Shown: positions 10,217 to 20,819, counted from the stretch's first letter. The stretch is 64,000 nt of DNA from Nostoc cf. commune SO-36 (GCF_023734775.1 NZ_AP025732.1:1178001-1242000); one strand, 5' to 3'. Program-made: numbers and translations. The notes: a model not told the origin generated them from the letters alone.

Positions 10217-10792
10217 GTGGGATTATTTGATGATTTGAGTCGGTTTCTTGAAAACCGTTTAGAAGAATTCTTGCGTAACAATCCACATTTGGAGTTAGAG
10301 GCGCTGCTAGAACAGCTGCGTGAGCAAGAGGAAGACACATTAAAACTGATCGCAGATTTAAAATTACAAGAGAAGCGATCGCAAGAAGAAATTCTGTCTA
10401 CCGCTCAAGAAATTCAGCGTTGGCATATCCGTATTGAAAAAGCCAAAAACGCCAATAGAGAAGATTTGGCGAGTGCTGCGGGTGAGCGAGAAGCAGCCTT
10501 GTTACGCGAAGGAAATCAGCGTTGGGGACATATGCAAGGGCTGAAAGAACGCATTAACCAATCTCAAGAACTACTGCAAAAAATTCAGCAGCGCCGACAG
10601 GAGGTGCAAGCTAAAGCCGCCGAAGCACAGACAGCCCGTGCTAAAGCGCAAACCCAGCAGCGTTTTGAAACCGTTGGCTGGTCGAATAAAACTAGCAATT
10701 TTTCTGGTGGGTTTGATGACTTAGAAGAAAAGTTCCGTAGTTGGGAAACTCAGGATGAGTTAGAACAAATGAAGCGGAATATACAGAAGTAG
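10217..10792 (+). CDS. TIGR04376-family coiled-coil protein
   Basis: A 191-residue cyanobacterial protein starting at GTG 10217 (MGLFDDLSRFLENRLEEFLR). The central 120 residues form a long coiled coil (LLEQLREQEEDTLKLIADLK, LKERINQSQELLQKIQQRR), superficially like PspA but without its full pattern. The C-terminus has a conserved acidic/aromatic tail (FDDLEEKFRSWETQDELEQM). Length fits the TIGR04376 family. Role unknown, possibly structural or membrane-associated. It is followed by a 21-bp tandem array. Confidence 0.78.
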   Translation: MGLFDDLSRFLENRLEEFLRNNPHLELEALLEQLREQEEDTLKLIADLKLQEKRSQEEILSTAQEIQRWHIRIEKAKNANREDLASAAGEREAALLREGNQRWGHMQGLKERINQSQELLQKIQQRRQEVQAKAAEAQTARAKAQTQQRFETVGWSNKTSNFSGGFDDLEEKFRSWETQDELEQMKRNIQK

Positions 10793-10818
10793 CGCGTATT
10801 GGCTAAAATACGCCAAAG

Positions 10819-10983
10819 TAACAAATGAGTTTGCATTTGCAGCAAATGAGTTCGCAAAAGTAACAAATGAGTTCGCAAAAGCAACAAATGAGTTCGCAAA
10901 AGTAACAAATGAGTTCGCAAAAGTAACAAATGAGTTCGCTAAAGTAACAAATGGGTTTGCAAAAGCAACAAATGAGTTCGCAC
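10819..10983. repeat. 21-bp tandem repeat array (unit AACAAATGAGTTCGCAAAAGT)
   Basis: About eight units of a 21-bp repeat, slightly diverged (GTAACAAATGAGTTCGCAAA; variants AGCAAATGAG and AATGGGTTTGC). It lies directly after the TIGR04376 gene. The spacing is exactly 21 bp, so frames stay open and spurious ORFs appear. Same period as unrelated arrays at 15480, 23580/24860 and 51360. Confidence 0.85.
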
Positions 10984-11035
10984 CGGGTTGATGTACATTG
11001 GTGTCAACTTAAGCTAAAAGCCTTTTCAAATCTCG

Positions 11036-11150
11036 TTTCCAGCCTCTGGGCTGGAAATGCAACTCGAAAGCGGCTCTGCCGCCAGCAAGGGAGGCGGAGC
11101 CTCTATGACTGCATTCCCAGTCGGAGACTGGGAACGAAACAAGGAGACAA
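11036..11150. repeat. Composite palindromic intergenic repeat
   Basis: Contains TTTCCAGCCTCTGGGCTGGAAA, then GGCTCTGCCGCC / GGCGGAGCCTC, then TTCCCAGTCGGAGACTGGGAA: three hairpins in a row. This compound arrangement is a common Nostoc dispersed repeat. The rest of 10984-11405 holds no gene I can support. Confidence 0.6.
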
Positions 11151-11405
11151 TATCTACAATATCTAAAAGCCGGTTCTAGGCTAGCTTTCACGTTAATTTG
11201 ACCATGATTTTTCTCCAAAAACAAGCATGACCAATTCTTCCTTGATGGTACAAGCCCCTAAATTCATTTATGGATAGATAAGTTTTAAACAATGCAGGGT
11301 TTAAGCCCCCGGATTTATCCGTGGGCATTAATTGCGAATTGCGTTAGCGTAGCGGTAGCGAGTCCGCGAGCGTCATTGCGAATTGCGAATTGTGCTGACA
11401 TTTAG

Positions 11406-13019
11406 TTAAAAATCGAAGGTTGTCCGAAGCACACCCACATACTGCGTATCATTTCTGCTGTCGTTTTCCGGGTTGAGAATTACCCAAAAACCAGGAGTCA
11501 CTGAGATGTTGTCGTTCAGGCGATAACGATAAAATGCTTCGATGTGATAAGCGTTATCTCGGTCTTGACGGACATCACTGTTAGAGACACGCGGCGGTAT
11601 GCCAAAGAGAATTCCCGGCAAGTTACCCTCACCCCCCACATCAGGAAACGACACACCAATCGCGCCAAACCAGACATTGGCATTGTCGCCACTGTTTACA
11701 AATAGAGCATCTGTTCCACCCCTGCCATTGGAAATATCACTCAAACCAGAACTCTTGGCATTTGCCCAAATATATCCACCCCAACCGTGGATTTGGAAAT
11801 TCGGGGAGAAACGGTAGAATCCCTGTGCGCCGATAATATCGTTGGAAGTAGCAATGTTATTGCCAAAGGGAGCGTTTGACAGGGCGCTACCCGTCCCAGC
11901 CGTGACATCGACTAGTCCAGCAGGGCTATAGCCATGAGAGTAGGCAATACCAATAGCTCCTTGTTCACCATAATAGGCTAAGTGCGCTAGGGCGTTGTAG
12001 CCGCCATCAAATAATCCGTTGCTCTGTGATGGCACATTGGGAGTGCTGGCTAAATAACCCAAGGTGAGAACCAGGTCTTTGGTAATGTTCCAGTTAGCGG
12101 CTGCACCGCCGCCACCTCGCCGGAATAAGGGACTGTATGATCCAAAAAGTGAGGGAACCCCATTGCCGTCATCAGCGATTGTGGCGGGAGTGACGGTGGT
12201 GGAAATGTCGGTGTAACCAATGCCTGTAGGGCCAACAACGAAGTTAAGGGACTCACTGACTGGGAAGTAATAACGGATGTGGGGGACAAAAAGTGTATTG
12301 TTGCTGTCATAATCGAAGTTCAGGCGTGTCATCCCTGTGCCTGTGGCTGCGGCTATTTGGCTTGTACCATTGGAATTCGCAAAGTTGCCAAACTCCAGCC
12401 GGACTCTCAACAAATCTTTGCCTGTGAAACTACTCTCAAAGTTGAGACGACCCCGATTTGCAAAGTAGAGATTGGATTCATCGCGATCGCCACCCACTCT
12501 ATTACCAAAGGTATCACTAACGGCGGTAATAATTTGAGCATTCAACCTGGTAGTAGTAGAAAATTGCTGCGCCTCCAATGTTGCTGTATGTGCCTCTAAA
12601 GTATCTACTCGTCCGCGCAGAGTTGTCAGTTCTGCGGCAAAGTCTTGCTGCAACTTTTGCATCACTGCCAAATCTTGCTTATTAACTAAATCGCTAGTAG
12701 CTGTGGAAATTAACTCATTAATCCGATCTAAACAAGCATTTAAACCTGCGGCAAACTCATAACGGGTTAAGGCACGGTTCCCGCGATAGGTAGAATTGGG
12801 ATAACCTGCAATACAGCCGTAGCGTTCCACCAGCGATTGCAATGCACCAAATGCCCAATCGGTTGGTTGTACATCAGAAAACTGGGAAACAGAAGTGACT
12901 TGTCCCTGCAAATTCCTATTAGCATCTACTACATTAGGATCATCTTCTGGAGGTGCTGCCCAAACTGCTGGAATTGCCAAAAATACGATAAAAAAGCTTT
13001 GAAAAATAATTTTTAGCAT
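11406..13019 (-). CDS. SLH-OprB outer-membrane porin
   Basis: An outer-membrane channel of the cyanobacterial SLH/OprB ('iron uptake porin') family, 537 residues. There is a signal peptide (MLKIIFQSFFIVFLAIPAVWA). An S-layer-homology domain follows (FSDVQPTDWAFGALQSLVER, RYEFAAGLNACLDRINE, about residues 45-105), then a coiled coil (LTTLRGRVDTLEAHTATLEA), then a carbohydrate-selective-porin-like beta barrel ending in phenylalanine (TTFDF), as expected for BAM-dependent insertion. It lies next to the sugar-transport genes and reads in the same direction, so sugar passage across the outer membrane is a reasonable inference (compare oprB near glcP in Nostoc punctiforme); iron passage is the alternative. 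Confidence 0.88.
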   Translation of the reverse strand: MLKIIFQSFFIVFLAIPAVWAAPPEDDPNVVDANRNLQGQVTSVSQFSDVQPTDWAFGALQSLVERYGCIAGYPNSTYRGNRALTRYEFAAGLNACLDRINELISTATSDLVNKQDLAVMQKLQQDFAAELTTLRGRVDTLEAHTATLEAQQFSTTTRLNAQIITAVSDTFGNRVGGDRDESNLYFANRGRLNFESSFTGKDLLRVRLEFGNFANSNGTSQIAAATGTGMTRLNFDYDSNNTLFVPHIRYYFPVSESLNFVVGPTGIGYTDISTTVTPATIADDGNGVPSLFGSYSPLFRRGGGGAAANWNITKDLVLTLGYLASTPNVPSQSNGLFDGGYNALAHLAYYGEQGAIGIAYSHGYSPAGLVDVTAGTGSALSNAPFGNNIATSNDIIGAQGFYRFSPNFQIHGWGGYIWANAKSSGLSDISNGRGGTDALFVNSGDNANVWFGAIGVSFPDVGGEGNLPGILFGIPPRVSNSDVRQDRDNAYHIEAFYRYRLNDNISVTPGFWVILNPENDSRNDTQYVGVLRTTFDF

Positions 13020-14004
13020 TGACTTATTACTTGAAAATGGTTTAATTCTGACTTGGTAGCGAAAGATATTACACTCGAACTAAAGCTTTTACGTGATGAA
13101 ATAATTTTGCTTTTTACCGAATTAATTTTGTGTCTTTTTCTGGATGAAGCAAGTTATATTCCAATACGCTTGGGTTAGCGCCAAAAACCTTGAAATGTGT
13201 AGGTTGAGGAGCCACTGCGTTGGGCGGCTATGCCGACTTGTAGCACGTGGCGTTTGAGGAACGAAACCCAACATTTTCGGGGCTTTGTTGGGTTGCGCGT
13301 TCAGTTAAGGCTAAAACTCTGTTATCAAAGTCAACTTTTTAACGTAGACGCTTCGGCTTGCCGCAGGCTACCGCCAAGGCGCAGAGAAGCCAGTGCGTTG
13401 GGCGGGTTTCCCGACTTGAAGCAACTGGCGCGACGCAGAGAGAAGAATGAGAAGGAAAAAATTGCTTAACTGAACTGTATTGCTCTCTAAATCTCTCTCC
13501 TTTTAGGAGAGAGACTTTGAATTTTCCCCCTTCCCTTGTAGGGAAGGGGGTTAGGGGGTTAGGTTTTTCGTGCGCTTTTCCATATAACGTGAAAAGTCAG
13601 GTTGTGCATCGGCACTGCTTTTAATTTGACGCGTAGTTTGTCGTAGTCTAATATCAACTCAAAATAATCCTCTACCTGCGATCGCAGGCTAGCTATGCCC
13701 ATGTCTGCAAAATAGCATCAGGTATCCCAAATAAATGCAAAGCTTGGTCTATTATGTGCTTTAAATGTCCCAACTACTACACCAGATTAATTTTGATAAG
13801 TTCGTAGTAAGGACTTTAGTTTTTTGCTTGAGCGCTCACTACGAACCCAATCAAGTTGTTTTGGGGACTTCCAAGAAATAAATTATTCCAATTTCTGGAC
13901 TCAACACGACTGTTCCTCTCCCTGCTCCCTGCCCCCCTGCCCTTAAAACGATGGGATATTTTTTTATTTGGAAGTACCTTGGCAGAGTAGTAAATGGATG
14001 CCAA
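13020..14004. repeat. Gene-free interval made of dispersed repeats
   Basis: No credible gene. GC-rich palindromic patches lie at 13220-13440; a C/G hairpin at 13490-13560 (CTCTCTCCTTTTAGGAGAGAG); GTTCGTAGT / ACTACGAAC arms at 13800-13848; and a MITE-like pair of ends around 13866-13977 (ACTTCCAAGAAATAAA against TTTATTTGGAAGT). The 62-residue frame at 13816-14004 lies wholly inside these repeats and was not accepted. Confidence 0.6.
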
Positions 14005-15404
14005 TTACATATCTTCTAACTCAATTCCTTTGGTTTCTTTAACAAAGAAGAGAATGAAAAATAACGAGGTAGCTGCCGCAATTGTATAGAGTCCGTATGC
14101 AGAACCTAGACCGAAATATTGCAGTATGGGAGGAAACGTTGTGGAAATTAGGAAATTTGCAACCCATTGCATGGCAGCAGCAATTGAAAGTGCAGCAGTT
14201 CGAATTTTGTTATTAAACATTTCTCCCAACAGCACCCAAACTACTGGCCCCCAGGAGAAACCGAAGCAAAATACATAGAGGTTGGCTGCGATGAGAGCCA
14301 CAGTCCCGGCGCTGCCGGTAAGATTAGGATTTCCAGCAGCATCGAGGGGAGCATTGCCAAAAAGATAAGCCATCGTCCCCAATGTCAAGGTCATCCCGAT
14401 TGAACCTACTATAAGTAAGGGCTTGCGACCAAATTTATCTACAAAGGCGATCGCAATCAGTGTTGTAATAATATTGACGGCTCCTGTAATCACCGTGATT
14501 GTTAGAGAATCTTGTTCTGAGAACCCGACGGCACGCCATAAAACACTGCTGTAGTAAAAGATTACATTAATACCAACGAATTGTTGTAGTACAGATAAGC
14601 CTATTCCGATCCAAACAATCCGAAGGAGTCCACCATTTCTGCTTAAGAGATCAGAAAATCTGGGTTCGCGTTCGCGAAGCACTGTCTGCCGAATTTCATC
14701 GATTTTTGCCAGCACATCACCGCCCAAAATCTTGGACAGAACGTTAGCAGCTTCTGGTTCCCGCCTTTGAGCAACCAAGTACCGGGGAGATTCGGGAATC
14801 ATTAAAGCTGACATTCCATATAGTATTGCTGGAGAATTTCTGTCCAAAACATCCACCGCCAAGCGGCTATACCAAACAAAAACGGCGACTCGGCTGAACC
14901 TGCTGACATAGCAATAAAGTAGTCGCATATAAGTGCAATAAAAATCCCAACTACGATCGCTAATTGTTGCAGAGATCCTAATCTTCCCCGCAAATGGCTA
15001 GGAGAACATTCAGCAATATAAGCTGGGGCGATAACGCTAGCAGTACCAACTGCAATGCCACCCAATAGCCGCCAAAAGATAAAATCCCAGATTCCAAAGG
15101 CAATCCCGGAGCCAATGGCACTGATGGTAAACAACACCGAAGCTGCTACCATTGCCTTGACTCGACCATAACGGTCTGCGATTTTCCCTGCATAAAAGGC
15201 TCCTACCGCAGACCCTAACAATGCTAGGGACACGGCAAGACCCGTTAACACACTGTTAGCGTTAAAGGCATTAGAAAGAGCGCCAACCGCGCCGTTAATT
15301 ACTGCGGTGTCAAAACCGAACAGAAAGCCGCCGAGGGCAGCAGCACCAGCAATCAAAATTACATAAAATGTGCTGGATTTACGACGAGTAGTAGTAGAGG
15401 TCAT
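14005..15404 (-). CDS. glcP: MFS sugar porter, GlcP-like (frameshifted)
   Basis: Inner-membrane proton-coupled sugar symporter of the SP family, about 465 residues with 12 expected TM segments. The start is MTSTTTRRKSSTFYVILIAG at 15404; a longer in-frame extension only translates the tandem repeats upstream. Motifs: GGFLFGFDTAVINGAV (TM1), DRYGR loop, PESPRYLVAQ after TM6, QQFVGINVIFYYS (TM7), DKFGRKPLL and the C-terminal ETKGIELEDM. A one-base loss near 14831-14836 breaks the gene between WRWMFWTEI and PAILYGMSALMIPESPRYL. The context (porin, fructose/ribose-type ABC transporter) matches the glcP/oprB/frt region of Nostoc punctiforme, where GlcP takes up glucose and is needed for plant symbiosis. 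The symbol is by analogy. Confidence 0.82.
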
Positions 15405-15420
15405 AGTTTGTATATTTATT

Positions 15421-15757
15421 ATTGGGGATGGGGCATGGGGCATTGGGCATTGGGCATTGTGGGGCAGGAGAGTAGAAACCAAAGACTCATTAATGGAGTT
15501 CAAAGGCTCATTAATGGAGTTCAAAGGCTCATTAATGGAGTTCAAAGGCTCATTAATGGAGTTCAAAGGCTCATTAATGGAGTTCAAAGACTCATTAATG
15601 GAGTTCAAAGGCTCATTAATGAAGTTCAAAGGCTCATTAATGGAGTTCAAAGGCTCATTAATGGAGTGCAAAGGCTCATTAATGGAGTGCAAAGACTCAT
15701 CCCTATTCTCAATGCCCAATGCCCCATGCCCAATGCCCAATGCCCAATTCCCAAAGA
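15421..15757. repeat. 21-bp tandem array between inverted GGGCATTG repeats
   Basis: About ten to eleven copies of AAAGGCTCATTAATGGAGTTC (15480-15697) are flanked on the left by GGGCATGGGGCATTGGGCAT and on the right by its inverse (ATGCCCAATGCCCAATGCCC). Variation is limited to a few positions (GGCTC/GACTC, GAGTTC/GAGTGC). The array is open in several frames on both strands and produces false ORFs, including an apparent N-terminal extension of the sugar porter. Confidence 0.88.
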
Positions 15758-15763
15758 AATTCT

Positions 15764-16767
15764 TTAGCGTCTAGAACGTCTGCGGAGTCTATCAATGGTT
15801 ACTGCCAAAATAATTACTAGTCCTTTGACGACTAGTTGCCAGAAATAAGATAGGTTCAACAAGGTTAAACCGTTGTTGAGAATACCAATAATTAATGCAC
15901 CTAGAAGTGTGCCGCAATGGTACCAATACCACCTGTGAAGCTTAGTTCCACCAAGAATAACAGCTGCGATCGCCATCGTAATTCGTAACCTTGACCGATT
16001 ACGCCACTAGCACTATAAAGACGGCTAGCACTCATGATTCCTGCTAAACCTGCTAGTAATCCGCTAATACCATAGACGAATAGCAACACCCGATTAACTT
16101 TAATCCCTGTTAATCTGGCTGCCCGCTCGTTACCACCAACGGCATATATCTGCACTCCTAAAACAGTTTGCCGCAACACAAACCAGCTAACGATTACAGT
16201 CAGGAGCGCAATTATCACTAGCCACGGCAGGGGGCCGATATAATCATTACCCACCCAAGCAAAATTGATGTCTCGGTTAATCACGGTTGTACCTTTGGCA
16301 ACCAAGAAGGCTACACCCCGCAAGGCAGTCAGTGAACCCAAGGTAACAATAAAAAGGTGGCACATCTAAAAAAGGTGATGAGAGCGCCGTTGACTAAGCC
16401 TAAAAGCAATCCTGCTAGCAATGCAGCAGGCACGGCTGCCCAACTTAAAGCTGGCAGTAGCGATACTAACAAGGCAACTACGGCAGAAACAGCTAAGATT
16501 GACCCAACAGAAAAGGTCAATACCTCCGGTGAGAATCACAAAGGTCATTCCTGTCGCCAGCACAATATTGATTGATGACTGACGCAAGATATTAACGATG
16601 TTACCGCCTGTGAGGAAGTTGGGCGAAAGGAGTGCAAATAAGATGCAGATAATTATCAGGATTGGCAGAATACCCGCAACTTCCAATAGGGTACTCATTG
16701 ATTTCCGGTTGCGGGATGCGGGATTGTTGCGTATTTTATTGGCAGGTGGTCTGACTGTCTGACTCAT
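15764..16767 (-). CDS. frtC: Ribose/fructose-type ABC transporter permease (many frame breaks)
   Basis: Inner-membrane permease of an RbsC-type sugar importer (BPD_transp_2 family), about 330 residues once frames are joined. In order: [40 protein letters not shown], the conserved [65 protein letters not shown] and the tail [19 protein letters not shown]. Breaks are visible at 16511-16514 (A4), 16368-16373 (A6), 16351-16355 (A5) and at about 15975, 15950 and 15915. It overlaps the ATPase gene by 4 bp, as in an operon. frt naming is by analogy with the Nostoc/Anabaena fructose transporter; the substrate is unproven. Confidence 0.85.
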
Positions 16768-18321
16768 GATGCTAATACCTCCGATGCTCCAGTTGCATAG
16801 TGCATAATCTTTTCTTGAGTGATTTCTTTGCCAAGACTGCCATCCAGTTCGCCTACTAGCTGTCCTTCTCGCATCACCAAGACGCGATCGCTCATGCCGA
16901 CAATCTCCGCCAGTTCGCTGGAAACCATTAAAATAGCTACACCTTGCGCTGCCAATTCGCTCATAATTCGGTAAATTTCGCTTTTAGCACCGATATCTAC
17001 GCCCCGTGTTGGCTCATCTAACATTAATACTCTCGGCTTAATGGCTAACCAACGCGCTAGCAGTAGCTTCTGCTGATTACCACCAGAAAGATCCAATGCT
17101 CTAATTTCCAAATTGGCTAGGCGGATATTAAAGTTTTCTACTGCATCTGTTGAGAGCCGATTAACTGAACCCCAGTTAACAATTCCAGCTTTGGCATCTT
17201 GTTTGAGTGTGTTGATGGCAATATTCTTACGGGCGCTCATCTCTAGAAATAAACCTTGATCTTTGCGGTCTTCTGGGACGTAGCCAATTCCTGCTGAAAT
17301 GGCATCACTGGGCGTATTAATTTCCAGTTTTTTGCCATTCAAGAATACTTCACCACTGGCTTTGCTGGTCTGCACCAAAAATCAGCCGGGATAGTTCTGT
17401 GCGTCCTGCACCAACCAACCCTGCTAAACCGACGATTTCTCCAGCATGAACTTTAAAATTAGCTGGCTCAATCTTCTTCCGCGCATCGCTCATATTTCTG
17501 ACTTCCAGCACGACTGGGCCAGGATTAGTTTGCCGTTGATGTTCGTAAAAGTCTTGCATGGAGCGACCAACCATCATCTGCACTAATCGCTGGGGAGAAA
17601 TCTCACTGCGTGTCAGACTGCCAATATATTGACCATCACGCAACACGCTAATCCGGTCAGCTAAGGCATAGATTTCTTCCATCCGATGGCTGATGTAAAT
17701 AATCGCAATGCCATCACGCCGCAGTTTGCGAATTACCTCAAATAAATGCTCACTCTCGCGGTCAGATAGGGCTGCTGTTGGCTCATCCATCACCAAAACG
17801 CGGCTTTTGTCCTTCAGCGCCCTGGCAATTTCTACTTGCTGTTGTTCTGCGATCGATAAGGTACTAACTACAGTCTGCCCGGTAAAATTTGCTCCCCGGC
17901 TTTCTAACACTTTCTCTGCTTCCAGTTGCATCCCTTTGCGGTCTAAGAACTGACCTCGCCGCAACTCGCTACCCATAAACATATTTTCGGTAACGGTTAA
18001 ATTCGGTGCAACATTCAGTTCTTGATAAATGAGATTAATTACCTGCCTTACGTGCTGTCGCCGGATCGGTAATTTTCAGGGGTTGACCATTGATGCGAAT
18101 TTCTCCTTCATCTGCAATGTAAGCCCCAGCCAGGATTTTCATCAATGTGCTTTTGCCTGCTCCGTTTTCACCATGAGGGCGTGAACTTCTCCCGGATAAA
18201 TCGTCAAATTAACATTTTGAAGCGCAGGTACACCATGAAATCGTTTTGTAATTCCTTGCATTTCTAATACAGGGGTGCTGGTTGGTGCATCAGGAAATGA
18301 AGTTTCAATATTTGTTGTCAT
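16764..18321 (-). CDS. frtB: Sugar ABC transporter ATP-binding protein, RbsA-type (frameshifted)
   Basis: Dual-cassette ATPase (about 515 residues) that powers the adjacent permease. Start [20 protein letters not shown] at 18321. The first cassette has Walker A disrupted by a missing base at about 18170 (GENGAGKST expected), signature-like [17 protein letters not shown] and Walker [13 protein letters not shown]. The second has [34 protein letters not shown] and [19 protein letters not shown]. Further breaks: an extra base near 18037-18041 ([13 protein letters not shown] expected) and one near 17375 between the cassettes. Same strand and order as the binding protein upstream and the permease downstream. 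Confidence 0.87.
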
Positions 18322-18605
18322 GAGCAGAACCTGTAAAAATAATCTCAAATTCGGAATTTGTGAGTTAGAAATTAATCAACTCACACTTATTACACTTAAT
18401 ATGTATGAGATGGAAATCATCACTAAATCATGTTTTAAAAAGTGATTAATATCTCGAAAACTTCTGAATATCGAAAGGCGATATATCAAAACTTTCTACA
18501 CGCGCACATATATACATCATGGGTATTTGCAAAAGCTCTGTCAATGCATCGAAAGACTCAATTCAGATTAGACATAACTTTTAATTTCAAATTGACAATT
18601 ATTAT

Positions 18606-19635
18606 TTACCAGCCTTTTTCTGTGCTGACGTTATCTTTTGTGATCAGCTTGACTGGAATTAAAATGGTAGGTGATTTAGGTTTCTTCCCATTTAAGATGT
18701 CATTGCCAACCTGAACTGCTTTTTGGGCCATTCCTCGTGGATTTTGGGTAGCAGTCGCGGCATATAAACCATCTATTTCTGCGATCGCAGTGATTGCTTC
18801 TGGCGCACCATCAACGCCTACAATAAAGAAATCTTTACGTTTTGCTTGGTTAGCTGCTAGTTCTGCGCCTACTCCACTCGGATCATTGATGGCAAAAACA
18901 GCATCAATTTTCGGAAAGGTTGTCAGCAAATCAGTCATAACTCTGAGTCCTCCATCCCGGCTACCATCTGCATTCTGGTTTTTAGAGAGTATTTTGATAT
19001 CGGGATATTTAGACAATACATTCTCGCAGCCATTAACTCGCTGAATCACCGAGTCCACTGGCGGGCCGTTAACTATTACTACATTACCTTTACCTTTAAG
19101 ACGGTCAGCAATTATATCTGCAACTAACTTCTCCAGCTTGAACATTATTAGTCGTAATTGTGGCATCTACACCTCCTTCTGCACCTGTATCTACTGCTAT
19201 GACAATTCTGCCTGCTTGTTTTGCTCTTTCAACTATTGGTCTAATTCCACTTTTGTCAGCAGCATTCAAAACAATAATGTCAGTATTGGCAGCAGTGAAA
19301 TTTTCAATTTGATTGGCTTGTTGGTTGAGGTCGTATGCACTGGAAGCTACAATAACATTGACATCTTCTCCGCCAATTCTCTTCGCTTCTGCTTCAACTG
19401 CTTGTCCCATGAGAACGAAGAAGGGATTACTTAAATCACCAACGGTAAAGGCAACTGATCGTAATTTTGAATTTCCAGTGGTAGTCTTACTTTCTGCACT
19501 AGTGTTAATAGCTGTATTGACATTCGGAGAACCATTTGTACAGCCGACAAGACTGCCACCGATGATACCTAGTATGCTAGTTGCGATTACGCGAAACATA
19601 ACACCAGAGGTAAACACAATCTTTTTCACATTCAT
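18606..19635 (-). CDS. frtA: Sugar-binding lipoprotein of the ABC transporter (frameshifted)
   Basis: Periplasmic binding protein of the RbsB class (Peripla_BP_4), about 340 residues. Start MNVKKIVFTSGVMFRVIATS at 19635; lipobox LVGC (IIGGSLVGCTNGS) marks it as a lipoprotein. Domain 1 contains VAFTVGDLSNPFFVLMGQAV, QIENFTAANTDIIVLNAADK and RIVIAVDTGAEGGVDATITT. Domain 2 contains IADRLKGKGNVVIVNGPP, PKIDAVFAINDPSGVGAELA and DFFIVGVDGAPEAITAIAE. A single-base gain near 19135 breaks the frame after NNVQAGE. It leads the operon; 19636-20064 upstream is AT-rich and would hold the promoter, but I cannot pin one. Confidence 0.88.
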
Positions 19636-20064
19636 ATATCTCCTAAAAGCCATTTTTACATACACCAAATTTTGAACCTATATATTGTTTAAAAAACAGG
19701 AACAAGTATTTTAAGTTAAATTTCCAAAAATTAGTTTTATTAACCTTATAAATCTTCATTTTCTTTGACTTTTTTCATCTTATCTCGCTAAGATGCCAAA
19801 ATTAATTTTATTTATCGAACTTTACAAAAATAGAAGCTTTTCAATCTCCTTAATATAACTAAAAGTCTTCACTTTAAAGCATTTGCATAAATCAGCATAT
19901 TCAATATTTATAGCTGTATGAAAAATTTAATATTTCTCAATCGATTTATTTAGCAAATAGACTACTACTAAAGAAGTATTTAATATTAAAGAATTGCTAT
20001 ATTTTGGCAAATGTAAACATCCTTTAGTTAGATGTTTAAAGTTAATCTCATACCTTTATCTAAA

Positions 20065-20196
20065 CAGAATTCAGGAGTCAGGAGTCAGAATTCAGTATGA
20101 ATTCTGTACGAGTGGCGGATAGCGTAGCGGTAGCGAGTCCACGATAGCGGAGCGTTAGCGAGTATTCGAGCGTCGCGTCTTGATTCTGACTCCTGT
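20065..20196. repeat. MITE-like repeat with GAATTC-rich ends, copy C
   Basis: Left part ACAGAATTCAGGAGTCAGGA (with the same preceding TATCTAAACAGAATTC context as copy A) and a core CGAGTCCACGATAGCGGAGC shared with copy B. The right end is shortened to TTGATTCTGACTCCTG. The combination of A-like left flank and B-like core suggests recombination between copies. Confidence 0.68.
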
Positions 20197-20200
20197 TAAG

Positions 20201-20251
20201 AGAAGTAATGAGTAATGAGTAAAAACTTCTTACTTCTTACTCATTACTTCT
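20201..20251. repeat. AGAAGTAATGAGTAATGAGTAA hairpin
   Basis: An inverted repeat whose arms (AGAAGTAATGAGT ... ACTCATTACTTCT) could form a strong hairpin, immediately after MITE copy C. It may be a transcript end or another dispersed palindrome. Confidence 0.55.
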
Positions 20252-20441
20252 CCCCGGCACTTGCACAGGCTTTAAGAGGTGTGGTGAGAAATCCGGGATC
20301 ATTAAGTGCTTAAAATCACAGCCAAATACTTTTAAAACATCCTCTAAGATCAATCTTAATAAATTTGTATTATTTATTTCCAAAGGAGATGCACTAAGGT
20401 AGGATACCTCACAGTGCAATTTCGTAGTTAATGGGTAAAAT

Positions 20442-20819
20442 ATGGAGCCTGTAACCCTGACAGCAGCAGCGATCGCAACTTTGGTAATCACCAAAGCCTT
20501 TGAAAAAACTGGGGAAATCATCGGCGAAAAGGCTTGGAATGAAGGCGAAAAGTTGTTAGTTCTGCTGAAACGCAAGGAACCTAGCACGGCGAAGGTTATC
20601 GAACAGGCTAAAACACAATCTTTAGATTATGGTCAAGCTTATCTCATTGGGCAGCAGGTAGAGGAAGCGGCAAAGAAAGATCCTGAAATTGCTCAAGCTG
20701 TGGAAGCTGTAGCCAATGAAGCACAACCTCAACTGACGAACACTATTATTGAAAATTGGCAGGGGATAAATATTAAAGGTGGAACTAATACCATTTCTGG
20801 TAACACCTTAAACTTCTGA
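20442..20819 (+). CDS. N-terminal module of an NB-ARC/TPR protein, ended by in-frame TGA
   Basis: A 125-residue helical protein (MEPVTLTAAAIATLVITKAF, FEKTGEIIGEKAWNEGEKLL, LKRKEPSTAKVIEQAK). It ends in a polar stretch with the GTNTISGNTLNF pattern. This is the N-terminal region usually found fused ahead of the NB-ARC domain in cyanobacterial STAND proteins. The stop TGA at 20817-20819 is in the same frame as the downstream NB-ARC ORF, which is open right after it. Either this is a separate small protein translationally linked to the next gene, or one gene of about 1,000 residues has gained a nonsense codon. Confidence 0.7.
   Translation: MEPVTLTAAAIATLVITKAFEKTGEIIGEKAWNEGEKLLVLLKRKEPSTAKVIEQAKTQSLDYGQAYLIGQQVEEAAKKDPEIAQAVEAVANEAQPQLTNTIIENWQGINIKGGTNTISGNTLNF

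Noticed and set aside
12279..12599. 106-residue frame antisense to the porin
   Set aside because: Shadow of a well-supported porin gene on the other strand.
13816..14004. 62-residue minus-strand frame
   Set aside because: Lies inside palindromic repeats (ACTTCCAA...TTGGAAGT) and has a low-complexity composition.
15370..15774. Open frames on both strands through the 15.5 kb array (for example repeated LMEFKGS or RLINGVQ)
   Set aside because: They only translate the 21-bp tandem repeat and its GGGCATTG flanks; the sugar porter has a normal start at 15404.
20237..20587. 116-residue minus frame overlapping the N-terminal STAND module
   Set aside because: Antisense to a coherent plus-strand protein and partly within a hairpin repeat.
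20817..20819. TGA as selenocysteine codon in the NB-ARC gene
   Set aside because: No selenoprotein family, no selenocysteine machinery or SECIS-like hairpin seen; a nonsense codon or gene boundary is simpler.
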